A DNA stretch of 64,000 nt from Haematococcus lacustris (lineage: Eukaryota > Chlorophyta > Chlorophyceae > Chlamydomonadales > Haematococcaceae), in NCBI GenBank assembly GCA_030144725.1, contig JASKMD010000027.1:2466412-2530411 (forward strand). Reading direction: 5' to 3'. Under the pieces are notes generated by a model. That model was not told the DNA's origin and did no database searches. It was given only the letters and a program-made list of their open reading frames with translations. Positions 53,350 to 64,000 of the stretch are shown here, one piece after another. Position numbers and translations under genes: made by a program. Each line of letters opens with the position of its first letter. Within the stretch, counting starts at the first letter, position 1.

Positions 53350-55994
53350 ATGCTCACCGTTAGCGCCGGCTACTCGCTGCTGCGACGAGCTGCCAAACAT
53401 AGCGCAGCACCTCGCCAGGGCGCAGCCAGTAGGCGCGAGCACACCACCCCGACTTTGTGCGCGACAGGCAGCACCGAGACGCTGTGCACGCTGGCGTTGC
53501 CGTTGCTTAACACTCGGGGCCTGCTCGCGGACTGCGGCGGCTTCGCGGTGACGTGCTGCGTAGAGGAGGAGGGCGAAGGCTGGGTCATCAAGCGCTCTAG
53601 AAGTGGTACAGGCTTCGTGACGCTGTGCAAGTGGGCTCTCTGGGACAGCACGATTCCAAAAATGCGAATTCATCAACCTCATGATACTGATACTGATCGT
53701 CGCTGCTTTAAATACTGGATGCTGTTTAGTGCCCAGTCCTTGGCAGTTCTTGGCTGCTTTTGGGCAGTCCTAGGCTGTTCGTGTGCTTGTGCCGGCACTG
53801 GGAGCTGGTATTGTTGCGGTCGTGGGCTGCTTGCAATGTGACTGCCTGCCTGCAATGTGACTGCCTGCCTGCAATGTGTCCTGCCTACTGCCTGCCTGCA
53901 ATGTGACTGGTCTCTGGTCTGGCATGCTTGGCATGCCTGGGATGAGCCAGAGTGCATCCAGTAGGTAAAAAGGCGAAAAAGCATGTGTCACTGGTTGCTC
54001 TTCAGTGCGCTGTCCAAAGCAGTTTTAGGCTGCCTCTAGGCATTCCTAGGCTGTTCAGCACATGGGTGTTCGTGCCTGCACTTTGAGCTGGCCTGTTGGG
54101 GGTCTTCTTGTCGTGGAATGCCATGGGATCTCTGGTCTGGTGCAATCAGCATGCCGGATGCCCATCATCACTGATGAGAATAACGGTTAAGGGAGTGCGC
54201 GCTGCCATATTGATGCATGCAGGCTCCCTTTCGTGCCGCTTGGCCTAGCCTTTAACGTGCCGACGAACGACATATGGGTGGCGGGCCCTGCCCTCATGTA
54301 CCTGCCAAAGTACCAGAACAAAGAGGGGGGGTATTGGACAATGAGCAAGGATGACGCTGTCGTCCATATGGACTGCCTGCGCAGCAGGTGGGTGGCTCAA
54401 CTCTTGGGTGGCAGTGGGTGGCAGGTGGGTAGGTCAGCACTTTCAACTGTGTACCTTACTGGGTCCACATGCCACTCACATGCATCATAGAAGCATCTGG
54501 AACAAGCATCATTGAAGCATCTGAGGCAGCTCCACCTGTGAAATTGTTCGTGCGATCTTACTCACTGTCTCATTGCAATGGCATGCCTGGGAAAAGCTAG
54601 TGCATCCAGGAGGTATGGAGGTGGTGATGATGACGCCAAGCAGCATAACGGCTTACATAATTGATGACAACAATTGTCAAAAAACCTTGTTCTGCCATGT
54701 TAAAGCTTGCAGGCTTACGTTCGTGCCACTTGGCTTTGCTGTGAGTGTGACAACGGATGACATCTGGGTGGCGGGTCCTGCCATCATGCACGTGCCAAAC
54801 TACCAGAGGAAGGGGTGGCTGCGCAACACTCTGGAAATCAGCAAGGATGATGCTGTAGTCCATATGGACTGCCTGCGCGGCAGGTGGGCGGCTCAGCTTG
54901 TGAGTGACAGTGGGTGACAGCTGGGTAGCACGTGGGTGGCAGGTGGGTGGCTCAGCACTGTTCCCTATATACCTCGTATACCTACGTGTGTATTTGGGCC
55001 CACATGCCACTCACATGCCAAAACATCTCCAACACCAACTGAGGATTTCAGGCAATCATAGCTACTTCACCATGACATATGACATATCTTTGGAGCATTC
55101 TTGGCGGCAGCTCCACTTGTGATGTTGTTGTGGTGCCACTCACTGCCTCATTGCAATTGCATCAGTGCATTAAGGCCCATCAGGAGGATCAGGCCAGACC
55201 TCTGTGTCAGGGCCAGGTAGGGCTGCTAGCTGCGTTGCTGCTTCAGCCCCTGACCAATGGACACTGCCCCAAGCCTAGCACAACACACTCTTCCCCCCTA
55301 TGTCATTGTCTGGTTAGACTGCCTCTTTGTCTGCCTTGCTGCCTTGTATGACACGTTGCTGTGCCTCATGGCTTTTGATGAGTCGTCTGGCCACCTCAAA
55401 TGGTAAATGGTGTAGAGCAATGTCACAAGTGTGAGGGGGGACATGCATGATGCCTGCAGGCTGATATACCTAACAGCAGCTGGGATGTTGAACTCGTGGG
55501 ATAAGAGTTGGAAGGCCAGATATACAGAAGAGCGTCCTTTGCTGCTGGCCAGCCGTGTCATGGTCTCAAGCGGTCTGGCCCTCTTCCCAACAGCCAACAA
55601 GCTGCTGTTCATCAGCGACCGCGCCAGCCTATGTGAGCTGGACATGGAGTCCTACGAATGCCGGGTCGTAGTCCCCAGTCTTGAGCCAGAGGGGTGTCGG
55701 CTACGTTCGTGGAACGATCAGCACGCCCTGCTCACAGTTCGCTCCGCCACAGGCCTCGGTTTCTACTCCTGCTCCCTGGAGGGGGAGGTGCACGCGCTGC
55801 AGAGCACTGACGTGTTGACCGCTGATGCCGACTTCTGCGTCAACAATCAGGGCGATGTCCTATTCTTCGAGCAGGGGGAAAAGAATGGGCTGCCATGCCT
55901 GCGCCGCCTGCCGAGGCTGCTGCCCCCCACACCGCCAACAGTGGCTGCCAACCCCTCTGCAAGCGAGCAGGCAGCGCAGCGCCCCGTCAAGTGA
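53350..55994 (+). CDS. Tandem family copy 6: most divergent member, four exons
   Basis: Exons 53350-53630, 54223-54387, 54713-54883 and 55460-55994, again with phase-2 introns, give 383 residues. Exon 1 keeps CCVEEEGEGWVIKRS. Exons 2 and 3 are duplicates of each other: FVPLGLAFNVPTNDIWVAGP ... KDDAVVHMDCLRSR and FVPLGFAVSVTTDDIWVAGP ... KDDAVVHMDCLRGR. This shows internal duplication of one blade exon in this copy. Exon 4 retains LIYLTAAGM, GLALFPTANKLLFISDR, CELDMESYECRVV, CSLEGE and DFCVNNQGDVLFFEQ. It has lost the LCSGTEKSAL motif (here CRLRSWNDQHALLTV) and has a longer Pro/Ala C-terminus. The donor of exon 1 (caa|gtgggc) is weak. The gene appears intact. Introns are longer than in the other copies and contain actgcctgcctgcaatgtg repeats (about 53840-53910). 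Confidence 0.7.
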
Positions 55995-57415
55995 CCTCTA
56001 CACAGCTCACTCTACCGCGCCATCGGCCTGGTGATGACGATGGTGCTTAGGGGCGGAGCTGAGGGGGGTTAGGGGGTTAGCGGCATCCCACTGAGACAAT
56101 GGTGAGTGTGGTTGTGGTCTGTCAGGGGTGAGGCTGGGGCGTGTTCCCTTGCAGTGGCCCAGGTGCGCCTCACTGGCCAGGAGTGAGTGAGTGTGATGCG
56201 GGGGGAGGACCAGGGCTGTAGCACAGGCGCAAGCAGGACAGGAGCAAGGGCGGTGGACTCCTTGAGGGCGATGTGCGTGTGAAGGAGCGGGGTGGGGATG
56301 GAAGTAAGCTAGCTGATCTGCAGCCCTTGCTTTGTCGGGAGCTGCGTGGCAAACTTGCTGAGCACTGCCTGTTAAGTTTGGTTTGACGGACTGACAGCAG
56401 CCGTGGTTGCATGATCACATGATGACGACGACACGATGTTGCGCAGCTCCCAGTGTGGCAGTGCAGAGCGTTGCCTTCAGCTGCTTTGTTCATGCCCCTT
56501 AGCACGCTGCATGCCTTTGATTAGCCTAAAAGTGGGAGCCATAGCCTGAAAGTGGGGCGTGGGAGGTGGCGACAGTGACTGCAATGGAGATTGTGGTCAT
56601 CTTTACAGAATTGCATATCATTGTAACGCACACACAGCATGCCAGCCGCCCCCTGCATCAGGCTCATCAAGTCACCGACCCAAGGTTCGTCTGCCGCCCC
56701 CCACCTTACACCCCCTGCCTTAGCACACCCTAGGCTTCATTGCCTGCCCTTGAGTTTAGTGTGACGGAATGACAACAGCCGTGGTTGCATGATGACACCA
56801 TTAATGACACCATTGAATTCACTTGAGCGTTGCCCTCAGCTGCTTTGTTCATGTTAATTAGATTGCTGCATGCCTTTGCGTATCCGGGAAGTGGAACACG
56901 GAGGGTGGCGATGGTGACTGCAATGGAGGTTGTGTTCATCCTTACAGGATTGCATCGCATTGTAACGCACATCCAGCACATCAGCCGCCCTCTGCATCAG
57001 GCTCATCAAGTCACAGACCTAAAGTAAGTCGGCCGCCCCTCCCCTCCCCTCGCGCCCCCTGCCATGTCCACACTTCCTTGCCATGCATCTCGGCATGCAC
57101 CCCCTTGCTGCCTCTGCCCTTGCTGCTCCCCCTTGCGGTTGGTGGAGACACCAAAGGCTCAAAACTTCCGCGCTGCCCACCACGCCCCCTCCCGTTCCAT
57201 GTACGTAGCCCTGGGCGCCACCATGGGCACCCCCCTGGGCGCAGCCCCACCCCTCAGGGTCCCCCCCACCTCAAGGTCCCTTTCTTCTCCCATCCCCTCA
57301 CGCTCACCCTTGCCTGGTTGCCATGCTGCCATGGAGCGTGTCGCCAATTCTATTCAAACCCATGCTGCAAGGCCAAGCACCTTTGCCAAGCACCCTTGCC
57401 TGGCTCATGTCAGTG
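55995..57415. other. Convergent intergenic region with a ~300-bp direct duplication
   Basis: Segments about 56376-56690 and 56754-57022 are direct duplicates (agccgtggttgcatgat, cagctgctttgttcatg, gcatgcctttg, gtgactgcaatggag, ttacag-attgcat, cattgtaacgcac, tgcatcaggctcatcaagtcac). Each contains TTACA, i.e. TGTAA on the minus strand, so either could supply the polyadenylation signal of the starch synthase. No gene recognised. Confidence 0.6.
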
Positions 57416-60400
57416 TCAGAACTGGGCGATGCTGTTGTACAAGGCCACGTACTCCTTGGCCGGCAGGGCCCAGGACACGTCAGCCTGCAGCCACCGGCCA
57501 GCAGTGCAGGCCAACAGGCAATGAGCAGCAGCAGCAGGGGAGGAGCCTGCAGAGGGTGGCAGGCCCTGCAGAGCACTAGGCCCCCCGTCACACACATCCC
57601 CTCCACCCCCACCCCTTCCCTCCCCCTCCTCCACATAGCCTAGCCTGCCTAGCCCCCCTCCAGGCCCTCCAGGTTCTACCCCTCCTGCCCTTATGACCTA
57701 AGGAAGCTGTTGCACTCCCCCCCGGAACCACACAGCAGCAGCAGCCGCTCCCCCTCCGGCCAACAAGCCAAACCCGCCCTGCCCCATCCCCCGCCTTGAC
57801 CCCCCCCTCCCAGCCATGTGCAGCCTGCTGCCGCCTCACCCGCATGTTCTGCTGGCTGACTTGTTGCCAGCGCTGGGGCTGCGTCCTGTACAGCGCCACG
57901 GCCCGGTCCAGCGCAGTGTAAAGGGACCCCGCGTCAGCGCCGTCAAACGTGAAGCCGTTGGCAGCCTGCACCACAAGGCATGCCAGGGGGGTAGGGCAGT
58001 GCCACCTTGCCTTGCCACCTTGCATCGATGTGGTGGCTTGAATGTGTGTGGTGGCATGGGTGGATGATGGGGGGAGCGAGGGGGAGGGGGGGCAGGAGGA
58101 ACAGCCAGGAGCAGGGGCACGGAGCACCACAAGGCATGCCAGGGGGGGGGCGGGGGCCTTGCTGCCTTACTGGGCCTGCCTGTGTGGAGGGTGCCAGGAG
58201 GGCGGGGGAGGTGCGGGCAGGAGGAGCGCAGGAGGGCTGGAGTGGCGACTGCCCTTTCTTGGGTTACTGCGTGACGTGCTGGGTCATGACCAGACCGCCT
58301 TGACAGGGGGAGCCCAGGAGGGGGCGCGGTGCCTTGCCGCCTTGCATCGTTGCTTGTGCTGGATGTGGGTTGGTGCCCGGGTAGAGGTTGCCGTGTGGGT
58401 GCAGGTGTGTGGTCAGGGCTGAAGTGAGTGCTGCTGCCGTGCTCATTTGGGTCAGTGAACTTACTCAGACTGCCTTGACATCAGGGCGGGGCAAGGGGCA
58501 AGGGCAGGCATCGGTGGAACGCATGCAGGGCATGTGAGGGAGTGAAGTGGCGCCACCGGGTCACCGGGCCGGGGGGGAGAGGCAAGGGCTGGACGTGCAG
58601 GGCTGGTACCGGTGGTAGCTGGTACTGGTAGCTGATGGGAGAATCACACTGGCCCACACCATTTGACCCATTTCCCGGTGGGCAGGTATAGGTCAGTGGG
58701 CTGGGCTGCGCTGCGCTGTGCGGGTTCCCTGCCCCCCAGCACCCACCCCTGTCAGGGCCCTGCCAGTGGCGGCACAGTAGTAGTAGTTGTTACACTAAGG
58801 AGGTAGGGCTCGGGTGGATACAAGCCAACCTCCAAAGGTAAAAGACTTAGGAGAGAACAGAGAAAAAGGGAAAGAGAAGGGGAACTACCTAGGAGAGAAA
58901 GAACTCAGAGAAGGAACAGTGGCGGGCTGAGTAATTGATGGGTGCATCTCAATATCATTGGACCAATGCGAGGAGATAAGGCAGGTCAGGTCCAGGTCAG
59001 TGGGGCAGGGCTGGGCTGTGCTAGAAGAGTAAGCCTCACAGCACCCCCTCTCCTGGGCTGGGCTGGGTTCTAATTGGCCTATAGTGGTGGTGGTCTCAGT
59101 GCCCTCCACCCCCGGCGCCACCCCCCCAGGACCCACCCCCCCAGGACCCACCCCCCCAGGACCCACCCCCCAGCCGCCCCCCCAGCACCCACCCCCGGGC
59201 CCTGCCAGGCGTCCAGGTCCCTCACGGTGTCAGCCAGGCCGCCCGTGCGCCTCACCACCGGCAGCGCGCCATACCTGTAGCAGCAGCAGCTGGGGGGGAG
59301 GGGGCTGGGGGAGGGGGCTGGGGGTTTGGCTGAGAGGGGGAAAGAGGGGGGTGAGGGGGGGGTGAGGGGGAGGGTGAGGGGGGGTGAGGGGGAGGGTGAG
59401 GGGGGGGTGAGGGGGGGGTGAGGGGGAGGGTGAGGGGGGGGTGAGGGGGGGGTGAAGGGGGGCTGATGGGGCTGGCCATGACTGATGGGGCTGGCCATGA
59501 CTGCTTGACACTCAGGAGCAAGTGTGAAGAAGCTCTGCCATGGCCCCCCCCGCTTACCCCCAGCCCTACCCCCCTCCTTCCAGCCCCCTACCTCATGGCG
59601 ATGAGCTGGGTCAGTCCGCATGGCTCAAAGTTTGACGGCACCAGCACATAGTCCGCTGCGGCGTATATCATGTGGCTCAGCCGCTCGCTGTACATGATCA
59701 GGATCCTGCACCCGCCACATCCACCACCAGCAGCCAGTGCCAGTCACCAGCCAGTTATGATGGCGGACGGCAGGCAATGCACAACAGCAGCAGCAGCGGC
59801 AGGCAAGGCAGCAGCAGGCAGGGCAGCAGGCAGAGCAAGCGGAGCCCCAGCCCCCAGCCCTCACCTTACATCAGGGTGGTCCTTCAACTCCCCCTCAGCC
59901 AGCCGCTTCAGCCCAGCGTCCTGGCCCCCACTGCCCAGCAGCACGAACTGGGCGCCCGTCTCCTTGGCCCTCAGCGCGGCTGCCTGGGCGGGGCAGCAGG
60001 CAGAGGGGGGGGGGGGGGCAGGCCAACTGCCTTGCAGGCCCTGGGGGGGAGGGGGGGGGAGGGGGGGCAGGCCACGGCAACTGCCCAAAGCAGTCAGATG
60101 TGAGGTGTTGGGTGCGGTGGAAGGCCAAGGGGGACAGGCGGGCGGGCGGGCGGGCGGGCGGGCGGGGGTCGGAGGAGGGCGGGAGGAGAGGTGTGAGGCG
60201 CACCCACCAGCATGAGTCCTGGGTTCTTCTGGCCCACCAGGCGGCTGACCACCGCGATGAGGGGCTTGCGGGGGTCCACTGCCAGCCCCAGACCCTGAGG
60301 AGGGCGGAGCAGGAAGCTGCTGGGCAGCTGCTGAGGGGGCCCTGGGGGGGCTACTCAAGGGGGGGGGGGTATGGTTGGGCAGCTGCTGAGGGCATCCCAG

Positions 60401-63400
60401 GACTGAGTGGGGGCGGCGCTGGGCTGCTGGCAGGGGCCACGGGGGGCAGAGAGGGGGGCAGCTACTCCATGGGGGTGCAGGGGTGTGGGCAGCAGGCCAG
60501 GGGGGGGGGGCAGCAGCAGGCTGTCTGTGCCTGCTCACCCTGCCCTGGCCCCTGTCAAGCCGGTACATTTGCACCTTTGCATCACATGCTGAATGGCACT
60601 GGCTGCAGCAGGACCCCATCACAAGGACCAGCCCTGCTCAGCAGTGTGCCATGTGCACCTGGCTGAATGGCGTGCAGAAGCGGTAGTGAGCAGAGGCAGT
60701 GTGTGGCAGTGGCATGGCGGCGCAAGGGAGGAGGATCGGGACGATGCAGCACAGCGCAAGGGGGGTGGGGGGTGGCGGAACGATGCAGCACAGTGTAAGG
60801 GGGGTGTTGGGGGGTCCGGGGGTGCTCCGGGGGGGTAGGGAAAGCTGGGGGTGGGGGGGCTGGGCTTGGGGGGTCTGGGGATTTGAGGGGCTGACCTGCT
60901 GCAGGAAGGCCTTGCACAGCGCCTTGCCGGCCGGCAGGTCAGCGCTGTAGTTGGCTGGCAGCAGGGGGTCGCGGCTGGGGTCCCAGTCCTCGGCATCCAC
61001 CCCGTTCAGGATGCCGCTGAACTTGAGCTTGATCTGCAGCAGCAGCAGGCAGGCAGGGGCGGGGGGGGTGGGGAGGGTGGGGGAGGGCGGGGGAGAGGCA
61101 CGTGTGGCAGAAGGGGCATCCCCACTCCTCTAGCCTCAGGCCCCCTCCTCCCTCCCTTAGCCCCTAACCCCCTCTTTGCATGATCTGCAGCAGCAGCAGC
61201 AGCAGGTAGGCAAGGGGGACGAGGGTGGGAGGGAGGCATGGGGGGCAGGAGGACATCCCAGGGGGGGCATCCCAGGCAGGCAGGGGTGGAGGCAGGGGCA
61301 GCAGGGGGGTCACTCCCCACTCATCTAACCCCTGGCCCCTCTCTCCTCCCCCCTCTCCTCCCCCCTCACCTCCCTCCCAACTCCCAGGAGGTAAGGGGGA
61401 AGAAGGGGCACAGCTGCCAGGAGGTGAGGGGGGCAGAGGTGAGGGGGCAGAGGGGGCACAGGGGGACCCAGCCTACCCTCCTCCTGCCTTCACAGCCCCT
61501 AGCCCACCCCTACCCCTGCGGCCTAGCCTCGGCACTACCCGCTGCGGCCTAGCCCCCCCCCTGGCACCCTTCTTGACTCTGCAGCCTCAGGCCGCCCCCC
61601 CCCCTCCCTCTGCTACAAGTGCCTGCCCCACCCCCCAACCCCAGCAGCCCCAGCCCCAGCAGCCCCAGCCCCAGCCCCAGCCCCAGCCCCCCCCCCAAGG
61701 CTCTCACATGCTCCTGGTTGAACACGGGGCGCAGGAAGCCGCCGGCACCGGCATTCACTATGTCTGACGCGTAGGTCGGTGAAACCGTGGTCACTGCGTT
61801 GCTGTACACCACACCGCCCTGCAACACCACCAGCGGCAGGCACCAACCTCAGCTGTCGCCACCGCAGCAGCAGCAAGGGGACGTCCAGATATTGGTGGCA
61901 ATAGCAGCAACAGCAGCAGCAGCTGCAGCAAGGCTGGAGTTTGCAAGCAGGTCAGCATCAAGGCTGGCCAGCAGGATAGGGCTTTGGCAGGGGAACATGA
62001 CAACAGGCTGTGACCCCTCCCTCAGCAAACATACACAAGCTGGCTGCCCTGCCCCCTGGCTGACCAGCCTGCCCTCCCCCCTGGCCCTGGCTGCCCTCCC
62101 CCTTGCCCTGCCGCCTGACCTTCATCAGGTTCAGGCGCTCGGGGTTGTGGCCAATAGTGCGCTCGTCCAGGGCCTTGTCAAGCTGCAGCAGAGGGGGCAG
62201 CAGGGGGCAGCAGGGGGCAGCAGGGGGCAGCAGGGGAGGAGCCAGGCACAGCAGTGCAGAAACCTCAGCAGCTGGACAAAGGGCAAGCTCAGCTCAGCAG
62301 CTGGGAAGCAGGGGCCTGAAATCCCGGGGTCACACTGGTCATAGCAACCACTGCGGCCGCGCCATTGTCATTGTGTGCCTCGCCATTGTCTAGCGTTGCT
62401 ATGTGGGCCACGTACAGGGAAGCTCCAGCCACACTTGGAATTGCTACACTTGGAATTGCTACACAGCTACACTTGGAATTGCTTCGGCCTCAACCGTGAA
62501 CAACCCCGTATGACTTTCGTCATTGCAGTTATCCATTGCGATATGAGTTTCATCATTGCAGTTATCCTCATAGTGCTCCACAAAACAACGAGTTTTGTCA
62601 TTGCAGTTATCCTCCTACTGCTCCACCACAGTCAGTAACACTGGGTCAAGATACACACCTCAGCTCACTGGGGTCAGCAGGTCAGTGGTCAGCAGGTCTA
62701 GGCCACTGCTGGGGTCAGCAGGTCAGTGGTCAGGGCCAGCCACACCTGGCATGCTTCGTCCTGACCTCCTCCCCCCCCCCCCCCCGGGGTACCCCAGCCC
62801 CCCTCCCTGCCCTCCGCCCCCTCACCTGCGCAAACTGCTCCCCAGGCAGTCCAGTGAAGGCGAACTCGTCCTGCCGCACCTCCCCCGTGTTGTCCAGGTT
62901 GTGGATGGTCAGCACGATGCGCGGCCGCCACAGCCCCTCAGCGTGGTACGCCTACAGCAGCAGCGGGGGGGGGGAGGGCCACTGGGTGGGTCAACAGCAG
63001 CCAGACACATAATCAGCGGCAGCGCTAGGGGCCAGGAGCAGGGGCAGCGGCAGCTGCATAGTCAGCAGCGCCAGCGCCAGGGCCAGGAGCAGCGGCAGCG
63101 GCAATGGCAATGGCACAGCAGCAGTGGGGCCGGGCAGACCCAGCCGAGCCTCCCCCCCCGCTGCCTCCACACGGGGCTCAGCGCAACCAATCACCAGCTG
63201 CAAGGCCAAACTGCAAGACCATCAACAACACCAACACTAGCCAACATTAGCAAGCATGCATGCAAACCTGGCAAGCAGGCCAGGCAGCAGGACGCCCCCC
63301 CTGCTGCCCCCCCCTCACCTGGCAGCCCCCCCCCGCTGCCCCCCTGCCCACCTGGCAGCCCCCCCCCGCTGCCCCCCTCGCTGCCCCCCCCCTCACCTCA

Positions 63401-63982
63401 CCTCCCAGTACAGCAGGGGCACGGCTGCCGCATGCCAATCATGGACCTGGATGATGTGCGGCTGCTGCTGGCTGCACTTCAGGAACTCCAGCGAGGCCCT
63501 GCAGCCACCAGGGGGCAGCAGCCGGGCCAGGGGTCAGGGGGCGGAGGTGACAGTAGCTTGGCAAGCCCCCCCCTTCCCTCATGCTGCTGCAGCTAGGGCC
63601 CCGCTGCCCTCCCCATGCCTCCCTACAAGCCCCCCTACTGCTGCCCCTGCTGGCCCCCCTCCTCCCCCCTACTTCCACCTGCCCCCCGCTGCCACTTCTG
63701 TTACCGCTAGAACCCCCACCCCCTGGCCCCCTGCTGCTGCCTCTGCTTACCCCTCCTGCTACCCCCCTGCCCTCCCCTACTCCCCCCCTGCCCCTCCCTG
63801 CTTGCCCTCCCCCCGCCCCGCCCCTGACCTGCACATGTAGAGGTAGGCCTCCCTCTCATCATAGGACCCGCGGTAGATGGCGCCGCCCTTGAAGATGTTG
63901 CACGCGCCCCAGTCCGTAGGGCGCAGCAGGTACACCGGCACCCCCGCCACACGCCCCTGGAACACACTCGTGCGCAGCGCAC
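57416..63982 (-). CDS. Soluble starch synthase, SSIII/SSIV clade (GT5), 3' part; N-terminus beyond the window
   Basis: Transfers glucose from ADP-glucose to the non-reducing end of alpha-1,4-glucans in the plastid. Twelve exons in transcription order: 63982-63829, 63498-63402, 62951-62826, 62182-62120, 61818-61708, 61033-60896, 60294-60208, 59983-59865, 59705-59592, 59274-59193, 57965-57840 and 57484-57416 (TGA at 57416-57418). All phases agree; 427 residues are visible. Motifs: [111 protein letters not shown], and the C-terminal nucleotide-sugar loop [21 protein letters not shown] and [12 protein letters not shown] are SSIII-like, while the block before VTTVSPTYA (LNLMKGGVVYSN) is more like SSIV. 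The N-terminal KxGGL region lies outside the window. The 1.2-kb intron 57966-59192 holds the 71-bp inverted repeat. Confidence 0.93.
58775..58845 (-). repeat. 71-bp perfect inverted repeat, right arm
   Basis: Exact reverse complement of 37581-37651. Located in the starch synthase intron 57966-59192. The flanking sequence on either side does not extend the match, and there is no CCCGC array here. Confidence 0.9.
59325..59465. repeat. GGGGGTGAGG minisatellite in a starch synthase intron
   Basis: Irregular repeats of gggggtgagg / gggagggtgagg lie between exons 59193-59274 and 59592-59705. They produce long Pro-rich frames on the minus strand that are not coding. Confidence 0.75.
62186..62240. 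repeat. GGGGGCAGCA decamer repeat
   Basis: Five to six tandem gggggcagca units in the starch synthase intron between exons 62120-62182 and 62826-62951. Confidence 0.8.
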
Positions 63983-64000
63983 CTGGGGCAGGCAGGCAGG

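Noticed and set aside
59079..59621. 180-codon reverse frame with Pro-rich tail
   Set aside because: Only 59193-59274 is a starch synthase exon; the rest is the translated intronic GGGGGTGAGG minisatellite.

Overview
The window looks like nuclear DNA of a GC-rich green alga, probably chlorophycean (Chlamydomonadales). The genes are intron-rich, with junctions of the form cag|gtgag ... ttgcag|. Several genes have the green-algal polyadenylation signal TGTAA after their stop. Two genes are plastid functions (a ClpR-type protease subunit and a soluble starch synthase), and introns and low-complexity exons are full of CAG, GGGGCA and CCACC microsatellites. An intronic (CCCTAA)n tract suggests TTAGGG-type telomeres, which would fit a Haematococcus-like lineage; that placement is a weak inference.

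Layout. 1-2688: no recognisable gene. 2689-18125 (+): one very large gene of about ten exons encoding a Pro/Ser/Gln/Ala-rich protein of roughly 3,600 residues with no family I recognise. 18479 to about 19730 (+): a possible small membrane protein gene. 22970-28161 (+): a Pumilio/PUF RNA-binding protein, resolved to about 20 exons. 29073-33649 (+): a non-catalytic ClpR subunit of the plastid Clp protease. 34212-55994 (+): six head-to-tail copies, spaced about 3-4 kb apart, of a gene family I do not recognise. The proteins are about 316-383 residues and look like beta-propellers built one blade per exon with phase-2 introns. Two copies carry disabling lesions. 57416 to the right edge (-): twelve exons of a starch synthase of the SSIII/SSIV clade, whose N-terminus lies outside the window.

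The intergenic DNA of the tandem array is rich in repeats. It holds a 1,320-bp uninterrupted (CCCGC)264 array, a 71-bp perfect inverted repeat pairing the edge of that array with a starch synthase intron 21 kb away, a 153-bp TIR element (MITE) with a relative in an intron of the giant gene, a 0.95-kb AT-rich TIR element, a coiled-coil ORF interrupted by a TAG codon, a 20-bp minisatellite, and 0.2-1 kb segments repeated between family copies.

The most likely undescribed item is the tandem family. Its members share intron phase, a conserved 5' region with a TTTCACGG box, and 3' flanks. They show recent homogenisation (copies 1 and 2), blade-exon gain (copies 3, 5, 6), pseudogenisation (copies 4, 5) and divergence (copy 6). 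Exon boundaries given below were read by hand from splice motifs and phase agreement; no alignment or transcript evidence was available.
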